From: Rhodanobacter sp.
GTDB lineage: Bacteria > Pseudomonadota > Gammaproteobacteria > Xanthomonadales > Rhodanobacteraceae
Assembly: GCA_026193555.1 (NCBI GenBank)
Contig: JAPHUU010000433.1
Coordinates: 1 to 7,843 of the forward strand
Direction: 5' to 3'
Length of the DNA stretch: 7,843 nucleotides
In this document: one piece after another, positions 1-6,406 of the stretch
Numbering within the stretch: position 1 is the first letter of the stretch
Layout: every line of letters starts with the position of its first letter
Notes under the pieces: model-generated
Told to the model about the DNA's origin: nothing
The model's input: the letters and a program-made list of their open reading frames with translations, nothing else
The model's database searches: none
Program-made: the position numbers and the translations under genes

Positions 1-257
1 AGCCTGGCCAGCGTCTGACGGACCAGGCCCGGCTGCATGTATAGCACCTGCTCCGGCGAGGGGCCGTTTTCTGGCCAGTCGTCACCCAATGTGGCGGGGG
101 AGTCGAGCGGTGCCGGCGCCGTGCCATTGGTCGCTGGTGCCGCCGAGGCAGCCCCGGCGTTTGCAGCCAGCGTTGCCAGCATCGCGTGCCGCGGCAGCAT
201 CAACATGAGCAGCGCGCCCGCAGCGAAGGCGAGAACGATGGTCAGGGTATGGCGCAT
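1..257 (-). CDS. Exported protein, probable C13-family peptidase (N-terminal part, cut by window edge)
   Basis: Only the first 85 codons are in the window. The product opens with a short basic start (MRHT) and a hydrophobic stretch at about residues 5-33, read as a signal peptide or membrane anchor. An Ala/Pro/Thr-rich linker follows, and then the segment DDWPENGPSPEQVLYMQPGL at residues 59-78. A motif like PEQVLYxQPxLV followed by a run of Leu/Ala is, from memory, typical of the region ahead of the catalytic domain in proteobacterial C13 (legumain-like) peptidases. The catalytic His and Cys would lie outside the window, so the assignment rests on this resemblance only. The ATG lies 23 nt after the mtnC stop with no promoter visible, so it is probably the last or a later gene of the mtnBDC transcript. 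No strong Shine-Dalgarno is seen. The existence of the gene is well supported by its coherent frame and signal sequence; the family is a moderate guess. A generic secreted hypothetical protein is the alternative. Confidence 0.6.
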   Translation of the reverse strand, partial: MRHTLTIVLAFAAGALLMLMLPRHAMLATLAANAGAASAAPATNGTAPAPLDSPATLGDDWPENGPSPEQVLYMQPGLVRQTLAR

Positions 258-280
258 GGCGAGAGGCTCGTGCGACGGGT

Positions 281-967
281 TCAGAGTTGGATCGCGTCGA
301 AATCGGCGAATGCGGGATGTCGCGGCGCGGAAGGAAGTCGCTGGGGTGGCCTGACCAGCCAGCCAGTGCGCATGCCCGCAGCGCGCGCCGCATCGAGCTC
401 CTCCTCGACATCGGACAGGAACAGGATGTGCGCCGGCTGCTCGCCGATCGCTTCGGCGATCCGTTGATACGACGCGGGCTCGCGCTTGGGGCCGGTCTCG
501 GTGTCGAAATAGCCGGCCAGCAGCGGCGTCAGGTCACCTTCCACGCTGTGGCGAAAAAACAATTGCTGTGCCGGCACCGAACCTGACGAATAGACATACA
601 GGCGCAGCCCGTCCGCACGCCACTGCCGCAACCGCGCGGCGACCTCCGGGTACATGTGGGCGCGGTAGTCGCCCGCTGCATAACCGTCCTTCCAGATCAT
701 GCCTTGCAGGGCCTTCAGCGCCGTCGATTTGCGATCCGCGTCGATCCACGCCAGCAGAAGCTCGATGATTTCCTGACGACTGGCTTCGACGAAGCCAGCC
801 TCCCGGGCGGCCTCATGCAGCCAATGCTGCACTTCGGGCTGGTCGCCATGGGTTTCGACGAAGGCCGGCAGCCGCTTGCGCGCATACGGGAACAACACGT
901 CGCGGACAAAGCTGATCGAGCTGGTGGTGCCCTCGATGTCGGTGACGATGGCGCGGATTTCGATCAT
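281..967 (-). CDS. mtnC: Enolase-phosphatase E1 (acireductone synthase)
   Basis: MtnC is a bifunctional HAD-superfamily enzyme of the methionine salvage pathway. It enolises 2,3-diketo-5-methylthiopentyl-1-phosphate and then dephosphorylates it to acireductone in the cytoplasm. The 228-residue product has the family's usual length and signature: [12 protein letters not shown] at residues 10-21 (D10 nucleophile, with E12 in place of the second Asp of ordinary HAD phosphatases), VYSSGS at 125-130 (motif II), GPKREPASY at 159-167 with K161 (motif III), and [12 protein letters not shown] at 183-194 with D186 (motif IV). The start fits the family, whose N terminus is a short [10 protein letters not shown] segment. 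No Shine-Dalgarno precedes it (the upstream bases are C-rich). It lies 105 nt after mtnD in the same orientation; the gap has a weak TATGCT-like element but no convincing promoter, so co-transcription with mtnBD is likely. The frame is intact. Confidence 0.97.
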   Translation of the reverse strand: MIEIRAIVTDIEGTTSSISFVRDVLFPYARKRLPAFVETHGDQPEVQHWLHEAAREAGFVEASRQEIIELLLAWIDADRKSTALKALQGMIWKDGYAAGDYRAHMYPEVAARLRQWRADGLRLYVYSSGSVPAQQLFFRHSVEGDLTPLLAGYFDTETGPKREPASYQRIAEAIGEQPAHILFLSDVEEELDAARAAGMRTGWLVRPPQRLPSAPRHPAFADFDAIQL

Positions 968-1072
968 GGGGAGGCAACTGCGGCAAGCGGAGCGTCAGCA
1001 TAAACCAATCGCGTGATGCGTCGGGTCGAGGCGATCCGAGGGGGTGAATCCGACAGCAGTCTTGCACGGCGA

Positions 1073-1642
1073 TCAGGCCGGCGGCTGTGCAGCGGCGCTC
1101 GGTACCATCCGCGGAAAACGCAGGGCGATGTCATCGCCGGTGAACTGCGCCACCCAGCCCTCCTTGTTGGTGAACAGCCGGATCGCCACGAAGTAGGGCG
1201 ATTCGCTCATGTCGAACCAGTGGCGGGCGCCATCGGGTACGCCGATCAGGTCGCCCTGTTCGCACAGGACGTCGTAGACCTTGCCGGCGACATGCAGGGT
1301 GAACTGACCTGAGCCGGCGACGAAGAAACGCACCTCGTCCTCGCTGTGGGTGTGCTCGTTGAGGAACTTCTGTCGCAGCGTGGCACGGTCGGGGTGACCC
1401 GGGGTCAGGCTGACCACGTCGACGGCCTGGTAGCCCTTTTCCTCCATCAGCCGGTCGATGTCCGCACGGTAGGCGGCGATCACCTGCTCCGGACTGGCTC
1501 CCGGTGCGATCGACTCACTGGTCGCCCATTGCTCGAAGCGCACACCGATGCGGGCCAGCTGACTTGCGATATCCGCGTGATCGCGATGAACCGACAGCGG
1601 GGCCTGGGGACTTGCCTCGTCATAGATGCTCAGGCGACTCAT
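1073..1642 (-). CDS. mtnD: Acireductone dioxygenase
   Basis: This is the cupin-fold acireductone dioxygenase. With Fe2+ it oxidises acireductone to 2-keto-4-methylthiobutyrate plus formate (the on-pathway reaction of methionine salvage); with Ni2+ it gives an off-pathway product and CO. The 189-residue protein carries the metal ligands in the expected arrangement: [13 protein letters not shown] with H97, H99 and E103, and H141 in GARHWFDM. These sit one position after the Klebsiella enzyme's H96/H98/E102/H140. Although the open frame extends further upstream, the start was placed at [10 protein letters not shown] because it matches the family N terminus, has a Shine-Dalgarno (GAAGAGG, 8 nt upstream), and overlaps the mtnB stop as ATGA, which implies translational coupling. 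It is the second gene of the mtnBDC operon and acts between MtnC and the final transaminase, which is not in this window. Confidence 0.97.
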   Translation of the reverse strand: MSRLSIYDEASPQAPLSVHRDHADIASQLARIGVRFEQWATSESIAPGASPEQVIAAYRADIDRLMEEKGYQAVDVVSLTPGHPDRATLRQKFLNEHTHSEDEVRFFVAGSGQFTLHVAGKVYDVLCEQGDLIGVPDGARHWFDMSESPYFVAIRLFTNKEGWVAQFTGDDIALRFPRMVPSAAAQPPA

Positions 1643-2286
1643 GATGACAACCTCTTCAGATCCAGTTCGCACGCCAGCAGAAACTCCAGTGCTTCCAGGT
1701 GGCGGCGGGTTTCGGCCATGTCGCGGCCCCAGGTGTAGATGCCGTGTCCATCGATCAAGTAAGCGTGCAGCGGCTTGTCGGCATCCAGCCATGCGTCGAC
1801 CCGGGCGATCAGGTCAGGCATATGCTGGGTATTGGGGAAGACCGGAATTTCAAGCACGCTGTCGTGCGTGGTGAAGCCGGTGATCGCCTTCTGCAATTCC
1901 CATCCCTGCAGGCGGATCAGGCCGTCGGCGGCGTACAGTCGCGAAGCCACGCTCTGCGTGCGCGAGTGCGTATGCAGTACCACCTGCATTTCCGGCCAGC
2001 GCCGGTAGATATGCGTGTGCAGTACTGTCTCGGCGCTGGGGCGGGCATCGGTGCCGACCGCGTTTCCCTGCATGTCGATCAGCATGATGTCGTCGCGGCC
2101 GAGCTGCCCCTTGTGTCGCCCTGAGATGGTGATCGCCGCGTGATCGGCATCGATCCGCATCGAGAAGTTGCTGCTGGTGGCCGGGGTCCAGCCGAGTGCG
2201 CACAGTTCGCCAGCGGCAGCTGCGATGGCGTCCGCCCGTGCAGCGAACAAGTCGTCGGGGAGTGTGGCCGGCAAGGGTTGAGTCAT
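1639..2286 (-). CDS. mtnB: Methylthioribulose-1-phosphate dehydratase
   Basis: MtnB is a Zn-dependent class II aldolase/adducin-family enzyme that dehydrates 5-methylthioribulose-1-phosphate to 2,3-diketo-5-methylthiopentyl-1-phosphate in methionine salvage. The 215-residue length is typical of bacterial MtnB. Visible signatures are [11 protein letters not shown] at residues 34-44, the Zn ligands H105 and H107 in [12 protein letters not shown], and H181 in [11 protein letters not shown]130 in [10 protein letters not shown] probably corresponds to the catalytic Glu known from human APIP. The start is the first ATG after the promoter region. The predicted leader is only about 20 nt and contains a 14-bp palindrome but no good Shine-Dalgarno. 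It is the first gene of the operon, and its stop overlaps the mtnD start by four bases. The upstream steps (MTA cleavage, methylthioribose phosphorylation and isomerisation) are not encoded here. FucA-like aldolases are related, but the mtnD/mtnC context settles the call. Confidence 0.97.
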   Translation of the reverse strand: MTQPLPATLPDDLFAARADAIAAAAGELCALGWTPATSSNFSMRIDADHAAITISGRHKGQLGRDDIMLIDMQGNAVGTDARPSAETVLHTHIYRRWPEMQVVLHTHSRTQSVASRLYAADGLIRLQGWELQKAITGFTTHDSVLEIPVFPNTQHMPDLIARVDAWLDADKPLHAYLIDGHGIYTWGRDMAETRRHLEALEFLLACELDLKRLSS

Positions 2287-2290
2287 GAAG

Positions 2291-2304
2291 TTTGGACGTC
2301 CAAA
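2291..2304. promoter_or_regulatory. Perfect 14-bp palindrome, candidate operator for mtnB
   Basis: TTTGGACGTCCAAA is its own reverse complement. It lies immediately downstream of the predicted mtnB transcription start and ends 4 bp before the ATG, a position where a bound repressor would block initiation or elongation. Its core GACGTC equals the centre of the MetJ box (AGACGTCT; six of eight positions match), but no adjacent second 8-mer box is recognisable, whereas MetJ normally needs tandem boxes. A different dimeric regulator of methionine genes is therefore equally possible. Confidence 0.5.
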
Positions 2305-2313
2305 TGAGGTAAA

Positions 2314-2322
2314 ACTATAGCA
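2314..2322 (-). promoter_or_regulatory. Extended -10 promoter of the mtnBDC operon
   Basis: Read on the minus strand this is TGC followed by TATAGT, an extended -10 (TGn) plus a hexamer matching TATAAT at five of six positions. A weak -35 (TTTAGG, at 2342-2337) sits 17 nt upstream. The predicted transcription start is around 2305-2307, giving a leader of about 20 nt before the mtnB ATG. This is a sequence-based prediction with no mapped start. Confidence 0.55.
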
Positions 2323-2369
2323 TGCGTTCCAGCGCGCCTAAACTGTAATGAGATCCATTCGCACCAGTC

Positions 2370-2398
2370 AGGACACGTATCAATTGTTTGTGTACGAT
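2370..2398 (+). promoter_or_regulatory. Candidate promoter for the HiPIP gene
   Basis: AGGACA at 2370-2375 (4/6 to TTGACA) and TACGAT at 2393-2398 (4/6 to TATAAT) are separated by 17 nt, placing the transcription start near 2405 and leaving a leader of about 48 nt. An alternative -10-like element, TGTAAT at 2344-2349, lacks a -35. The leader contains a 7-bp hairpin (2409-2415 with 2421-2427, one G-U pair) ahead of the ribosome binding site. This is prediction only. Confidence 0.3.
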
Positions 2399-2440
2399 CA
2401 GCACAGATCCAGCGCGTGGTGTGCTGGAGTGATGACTACT

Positions 2441-2446
2441 GGAGAG
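2441..2446 (+). promoter_or_regulatory. Ribosome binding site fixing the HiPIP start
   Basis: GGAGAG lies 6 nt before the ATG at 2453. The open frame extends upstream to an ATG at 2348, but only the 2453 start has this Shine-Dalgarno and places the twin-arginine motif close to the N terminus as a Tat signal requires. Confidence 0.75.
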
Positions 2447-2452
2447 CTGTGC

Positions 2453-2785
2453 ATGTCCAATGAGAAAGAGATCGAATCGCGCCGTCGATTCCTCAAGGTG
2501 GCTGCTGGTACCACCGTCGCCGCGGTCGTGATGGGTGGTCTGCCACGCTTTGCCAGGGCTGCCGATCTGCCGCCGGTCACGGAGGCGGATCCGACCGCGA
2601 AGGCTTTGGGTTACGTGGAAGACGCGGCAAAGACGACCAACCCGAAACGCACGGCTGGCGCTGACTGCAGCAATTGCCAGTTCTACAGCGGCGGCAGCAC
2701 CGGGCGCGGACCCTGCCAGTTGTTCCCGGGCAAGTCGGTCAATGCGAAGGGCTGGTGCATCTCGCATACACCCAAGAAAGCATGA
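2453..2785 (+). CDS. High-potential iron-sulfur protein (HiPIP), Tat-exported
   Basis: This is a small periplasmic one-electron carrier holding a single 4Fe-4S cluster. In known systems HiPIPs shuttle electrons from the bc1 complex to oxidases, nitrite/nitric-oxide reductases or photosynthetic reaction centres. The 110-residue precursor has a twin-arginine signal with SRRRFLK at residues 9-15, a hydrophobic stretch (about 16-30) and an Ala-x-Ala site (A34-R-A36), so the cofactor-loaded mature protein would be about 74 residues. The four cluster ligands are C72, C75, C88 and C102 in the order CxxC-x12-C-x13-C, with the family features NCQFY and a GWC motif around the last Cys. It is monocistronic, divergent from mtnB, and followed by a strong hairpin terminator. 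Nothing nearby identifies its redox partner. The family call is very secure; the physiological role (aerobic respiration or denitrification) is not determinable here. Confidence 0.95.
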   Translation: MSNEKEIESRRRFLKVAAGTTVAAVVMGGLPRFARAADLPPVTEADPTAKALGYVEDAAKTTNPKRTAGADCSNCQFYSGGSTGRGPCQLFPGKSVNAKGWCISHTPKKA

Positions 2786-2818
2786 TCGACGCCTGACGCC
2801 ATCCGGTGCAGGAGCATG

Positions 2819-2847
2819 AAAAAGGCCGGCATATTGCCGGCCTTTTT
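2819..2847. terminator. Bidirectional rho-independent terminator after the HiPIP gene
   Basis: The 13-nt arms 2819-2831 and 2835-2847 are perfect reverse complements (five A, then GGCCGGCA; TGCCGGCC, then five T) around a 3-nt loop. The T-tract follows the stem on both strands, so the hairpin can stop transcription in either direction. It begins 33 nt after the HiPIP stop codon. Confidence 0.9.
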
Positions 2848-3184
2848 GATTCTTGCGATCGGGGTGGAGATCCGGTTTGGACAATCCATCGGGGCTGATC
2901 GAGGGACGCGGAGGGCGGATCAAGGGGCTGACAAAAGTGCCGCCCGAACGTATCAGGCTGAGGAGCTGACCCCACCTGACACGCCGAGCGGCGATCCGGG
3001 GCCCACTGCCAAGTGATCAACCCGCGGACTGGCGATGATACTCCCGCCTTGGGCCAATGGGCGAGCCGCCGACAAATTTCTCTTGGGAAATTCTCGTTAA
3101 AGCCAACATAAACAATGAAATAGGAGAGATTCGTCGACTTTGTTCGAGAAATTTCGTTATTGCATGAGAAAGACATCTGCAGGA
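2848..3184. other. Intergenic stretch without a convincing gene; right third AT-rich
   Basis: About 340 bp lie between the HiPIP terminator and the hairpin after the permease. The left two thirds are GC-rich, like the rest of the window, and contain only a short CGCCG-AG-CGGCG inverted repeat (2982-2993). From about 3070 to 3180 the composition becomes clearly AT-rich, with a 9-bp inverted repeat (AAATTTCTC at 3074-3082; GAGAAATTT at 3146-3154) and one 36-codon ORF, listed separately. No RNA gene, insertion-sequence end or long coding frame with family resemblance was seen. Confidence 0.6.
3057..3167 (+). CDS. Possible small ORF or gene remnant (36 aa), unrecognised
   Basis: The frame from ATG 3057 to TGA encodes 36 residues beginning MGEPPTNFSW and containing NINNEIGEIRRL. 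The amino-acid mix is protein-like and unlike the Arg/Ala/Pro-rich shadow frames elsewhere. It coincides with the AT-rich islet. There is no Shine-Dalgarno (upstream bases CGCCTTGGGCCA), and an in-frame stop at 3036-3038 prevents any real N-terminal extension. The PTNFSWEI opening faintly recalls N termini of small dual-specificity phosphatases, but the match is far too short to claim. It may be a decayed fragment of a transferred gene, a small protein, or chance. I cannot assign a function. Confidence 0.2.
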   Translation: MGEPPTNFSWEILVKANINNEIGEIRRLCSRNFVIA

Positions 3185-3223
3185 TGAAAATGGGCGACGA
3201 TGTTGAGTGTTAGCCCATTTTCA
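3185..3223 (-). terminator. Probable hairpin terminator of the downstream permease gene
   Basis: TGAAAATGGGC (3185-3195) and GCCCATTTTCA (3213-3223) are perfect 11-bp inverted repeats around a 17-nt loop. On the minus strand the stem begins 15 nt after the permease stop codon and ends in ATTTTCA, so it offers a short T-run within the 3' arm. The large loop and short T-run make it weaker than the other two terminators; it may instead protect the mRNA 3' end. Confidence 0.5.
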
Positions 3224-3238
3224 CAGAGATTGGCGATC

Positions 3239-4714
3239 TTATGGCTTTCGGACTCCATCCTGCTGCAGACGCAAATGACTGTGTTGCCGACTGTAGCCGA
3301 AATAGATGACCAGCCCGATCGCCGTCCAGGCCACCATCAGTGTCCAGTTGTACCAGGACATGGTGGACAGCAGCGCCATGCAACTGAGGATGCCCAGCGT
3401 GCAGATCAGCGGCGCCAGGGGCACTCGGAAGGCGCGTGGCAGTTCCGGTTGCGTGTGCCGCAGAATCCATACGCCGGCACATACCCCCATGAAGGCGATC
3501 AGCGTGCCCATCGACACCAGATCGGCCAGCACGTCCAGCGGAAAGATCGCGGCGAGCAGGGCGATGCCGCTGCCGGTGATCAGCGTGTTGAGATATGGCG
3601 TGCGATGGCGCGGGTGGATGCGGGTGAACACCTTGGGCAACATGCCGTCGCGGCCCATGATCATGAAGATGCGCGGTTGCGCGATGATCATCACCAATAC
3701 GACCGACGCAAGGCCGAGCAACGCGCCGAACTCCACCAGCCAGCGCAGCCAACCCAGTCCCGCATGTCCCTGCAGCGCCGTGACCACTGGCTCGTCCGTG
3801 CCCAGCAGGGTGTACGAGGTAAGCCCGGTCATCACGGCAGCCATCGCTATGTAGAGCACGGTGCAGATGGTCAGCGAGGCCAGGATGGCGATCGGCAGGT
3901 CACGTTGCGGATTGCGTGATTCCTGTGCCGCGGTTGAGGTTGCCTCGAAGCCGATGTAGGCAAAGAACACCATCGCCGCGCCACGCATCACGCCACTCCA
4001 TCCGTATTTCTCGCCCTGCGGCGCGGGCACGAACGGGTGCCAATTGGACGGATCAACGTAGCGCCAGCCGACCACGATCACCAGGGTGATCAGGCCCACC
4101 TTGAGCGCGACCATGATCGCATTGACCATGCTCGATTCGCGGATGCCGACGTAGCAGACCCATGTCAGCAGCGCCACCAGCGCCACCGCCGGCAAATTGA
4201 GCAGCGCACCGGTCGCGACCAGATGATGATCGGACGTGAAGGCCAGCGGCGCATTGGTCAGCGACGCCGGTATGCTCAGATCCATGTGGAAGGTATCTCC
4301 AATGTGCCTGAGCAGGCTGAGAAAGTAGCCGGTCCAGCTGACCGCTACCGCCGACGCCGACACGCCGTACTCCAGCACCAGATTCCAGCCGATGAACCAC
4401 GCCATCAATTCGCCCAGTGTGGCGTAGGCGTAGGAGTAGGCGCTGCCTGCGACCGGGATCATGGTGGCAAATTCGGCGTAGCAAAGCGCGGTGAACACGC
4501 TGCAGATTGCCGCCAGGATGAACGACAGGATCACTGCCGGACCGGCATGATCGGCGGCGGCCTGACCGGTGATGACGAAAATGCCGCCGCCGATGACGGC
4601 GCCGATACCCAGTGCGGTCAGTCCCCATGGCCCAAGCGTGCGGCGCAGGGTGGGGCCGTGGGCGTCGTCGGCGTCGGAGAAGTCGGTCTTGCGGGCAATC
4701 AGCTGTTTGAGCAT
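3239..4714 (-). CDS. APC-superfamily amino acid permease (cationic amino acid transporter type), paralogue A
   Basis: This is an inner-membrane amino acid transporter of the amino acid-polyamine-organocation superfamily, CAT-like branch (YfnA/YhdG relatives). The 491-residue, roughly 12-helix protein has the unwound TM1 substrate motif GIGAVIGGGIFVITG at residues 36-50, CYAEFATMIPVAGSAYSYAY at 78-97, the TM6 motif FFAYIGFEATSTAA at 250-263 followed by the NPQRDLP loop, AQPRIFMIMGRDGMLP at 345-360, and the late-family segment LPRAFRVP at 425-432. The substrate cannot be read from sequence. It lies 87 nt downstream of a closely similar paralogue, with a terminator in the gap. Only about 50 nt separate that terminator from the ATG, no clear promoter is visible there, and no Shine-Dalgarno precedes the start; a stop codon 15 nt upstream in frame rules out an upstream start. 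Expression may depend on read-through. The frame is intact. Confidence 0.93.
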   Translation of the reverse strand: MLKQLIARKTDFSDADDAHGPTLRRTLGPWGLTALGIGAVIGGGIFVITGQAAADHAGPAVILSFILAAICSVFTALCYAEFATMIPVAGSAYSYAYATLGELMAWFIGWNLVLEYGVSASAVAVSWTGYFLSLLRHIGDTFHMDLSIPASLTNAPLAFTSDHHLVATGALLNLPAVALVALLTWVCYVGIRESSMVNAIMVALKVGLITLVIVVGWRYVDPSNWHPFVPAPQGEKYGWSGVMRGAAMVFFAYIGFEATSTAAQESRNPQRDLPIAILASLTICTVLYIAMAAVMTGLTSYTLLGTDEPVVTALQGHAGLGWLRWLVEFGALLGLASVVLVMIIAQPRIFMIMGRDGMLPKVFTRIHPRHRTPYLNTLITGSGIALLAAIFPLDVLADLVSMGTLIAFMGVCAGVWILRHTQPELPRAFRVPLAPLICTLGILSCMALLSTMSWYNWTLMVAWTAIGLVIYFGYSRQHSHLRLQQDGVRKP

Positions 4715-4764
4715 GGGGGCGGGTCGTCACAAAGCGGGGAAGGGGAATTGCGCGTGCACGCCTG

Positions 4765-4800
4765 AAAAAACAGCCGGCATGAGGCATGCCGGCTGTTTTT
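4765..4800. terminator. Hairpin terminator between the two permease genes
   Basis: The 15-nt arms 4766-4780 and 4786-4800 are perfect reverse complements (five A, then CAGCCGGCAT; ATGCCGGCTG, then five T) with a 5-nt loop. On the minus strand it starts one base after the stop codon of the upstream permease, so it acts at once after translation ends. The symmetric A/T tracts make it usable from both strands. Confidence 0.88.
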
Positions 4801-4801
4801 C

Positions 4802-6328
4802 TCAGCGTGGGTTCTTGCGCAGCTTGCTGTGGTGGTATCCGTAGAAGCCGTAGATCAGGAAGCCGATGGTGATCCAGCTCAGCAGCAGCGGCCAGCGCAC
4901 CACGAACGCCTGCCAGAACAGGAACAGGCAGGATGCCGCGCCCAGCAGACAGACTGCCCACGGCCATGGCACGCGGAAGGCGCGCGGCAATTCCGGCCGG
5001 GTACGGCGCAGCACCAGCACGCCGATGCATACCGTGGCGAATGCCAGCAGCGTACCCATCGACACCAGGTCGCCGAGCACGTCCACCGGGAACAGGCCGG
5101 CCAGGATGGCGGCAATCACGCCGACGATGATGGTGCCGACATACGGTGTGCGATGTTTCGGATGCAGACGACCAAGTGCCTTGGGCAACAGGCCATCGCG
5201 CGACATGGAATAGAAAATCCGCGGCTGGCCCATCAGCATCACCAGCACCACTGAACTCAGGCCCGCCAACGCAGCGAAGACGACCAGGATTTTCAGCAGG
5301 CTGAGGATATGGCTGGCGGCGCTGCCGGCAGCGACCGTACCCAGCACGTAGCTGATTGCGGTGGCCACAGGCTCGGGCGTGTTGAGCATGCGGAATGGCG
5401 CCACACCAGTCATGGTGGCGGCCATCGCGATGTAGAGCACGGTGCAGATCAGCAACGAGCCGAGAATGCCGATGGGCATGTCTCGTTGCGGATTCTTCGC
5501 CTCGCCGGCGGCAGTGGAGACCGCGTCGAATCCGATATAGGCGAAGAACACCAGGGTCGCGCCACGGTAGACGCCGGTCCAGCCGAACTTCGAGCCGCCC
5601 TCATTGGCCGGTACGAACGGATGCCAGAAATCCGTGTTGATGAAGTGGAACATCACCGCCAGGAACAGCAGGATCACGACCACCTTGACCGCCACGATGA
5701 TCGCGTTGACCGTCGCCGACTGAGTGATGCCGCGATAGCAAAGCCAGCTGATCGCGCTGACGATCAGGACGGCCGGCACGTTGATCAGGGCGCCGGTGGT
5801 GACCAGGTGGCCGGCTTCGTTGAAGGTGAGCGGTGCTGACGACAACGCCGCGGGCAAGGTCAGCGTCAGGCCGGTGGCCGAGGTCAATATGCGCAGCAGC
5901 TCACCGAAATAGCCGGACCAAGCGACCGCCACGGTGGATGCCGCGAACAGGTATTCCAGCACCAGGGCCCAGCCGACGAACCATGCGACGACTTCGCCCA
6001 AGGTCGCATAGGCATAGGAGTAGGCGCTGCCCGATACCGGCAGCATCGCGGCAAATTCCGCGTAACACATGCCGGCCAGCGCACAGGCGAAACCTGCAAT
6101 CAGGAAGCTGATGACCAGCGCAGGGCCAGCGAACTGCGCGGCCGCCGTGCCGGTAATCGCAAAAATGCCGGCGCCGATCACCGCGCCGATACCGAGCATC
6201 ACCAAGTGCCGTGCGGTCAGAACCCGCTTGAGGGTGACTTCGCCCTCCGGACCACCTTCCACTGGTTCGCCTGCGTCCACATGTGGCATGGCTTCAATGG
6301 CATGGGTGGCAAACAGATTCTTTAGCAT
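4802..6328 (-). CDS. APC-superfamily amino acid permease (cationic amino acid transporter type), paralogue B
   Basis: This is an inner-membrane amino acid transporter of the same CAT-like APC group as its downstream neighbour, 508 residues with about 12 helices. Landmarks are GIGAVIGAGIFAITG at residues 46-60, CYAEFAAMLPVSGSAYSYAY at 88-107, WHPFVPA at 235-241, FFAYIGFDAVSTAA at 261-274, NPQRDMP at 279-285, GQPRIFYSMSRDGLLP at 367-382 and LPRAFRVP at 447-454. The start was set at MLKNLF rather than the longer open frame because AAGGGGAG lies 4 nt upstream and because paralogue A begins with MLKQL. Relative to paralogue A it has a 10-residue longer acidic N-terminal segment and a longer loop near residues 320-345. 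By eye more than half of aligned positions are identical, including long blocks, so the pair arose by tandem duplication. The exact substrate is unknown. Confidence 0.94.
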   Translation of the reverse strand: MLKNLFATHAIEAMPHVDAGEPVEGGPEGEVTLKRVLTARHLVMLGIGAVIGAGIFAITGTAAAQFAGPALVISFLIAGFACALAGMCYAEFAAMLPVSGSAYSYAYATLGEVVAWFVGWALVLEYLFAASTVAVAWSGYFGELLRILTSATGLTLTLPAALSSAPLTFNEAGHLVTTGALINVPAVLIVSAISWLCYRGITQSATVNAIIVAVKVVVILLFLAVMFHFINTDFWHPFVPANEGGSKFGWTGVYRGATLVFFAYIGFDAVSTAAGEAKNPQRDMPIGILGSLLICTVLYIAMAATMTGVAPFRMLNTPEPVATAISYVLGTVAAGSAASHILSLLKILVVFAALAGLSSVVLVMLMGQPRIFYSMSRDGLLPKALGRLHPKHRTPYVGTIIVGVIAAILAGLFPVDVLGDLVSMGTLLAFATVCIGVLVLRRTRPELPRAFRVPWPWAVCLLGAASCLFLFWQAFVVRWPLLLSWITIGFLIYGFYGYHHSKLRKNPR

Positions 6329-6406
6329 CGAGCTCCCCTTGAGTGATGTTGGCTGTCTTTTGCACTGCAACAGTCTTGTGAAATCAGCCATGCGCAATGG
6401 CGGGCC

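Noticed and set aside
2291..2304. Definite MetJ operator at mtnB
   Set aside because: MetJ binds at least two adjacent 8-bp boxes; only one core match is present and no second box is recognisable, so the regulator is left unnamed.
2966..2976. GAGCTGACCCC segment resembling motifs seen near REP-associated transposases
   Set aside because: One short occurrence only, with no inverted partner, flanking repeat or transposase in the window; not enough to call a mobile remnant.
2739..3176. 145-codon minus-strand frame across the HiPIP end, terminator and gap
   Set aside because: It reads through a perfect terminator hairpin and the antisense of the HiPIP gene, with no Shine-Dalgarno or family resemblance.
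3200..3919. Long plus-strand open frame opposite the downstream permease gene
   Set aside because: Its product is Gln/His/Arg/Asp-rich without any fold or family resemblance, and it is the antisense shadow of a clearly conserved permease in GC-rich DNA.
4053..5030. 325-codon minus-strand frame spanning the two permease genes
   Set aside because: It is an out-of-frame reading of both permeases and the terminator between them, and is Arg/Gly/His-rich. The permease frames match a known family throughout.
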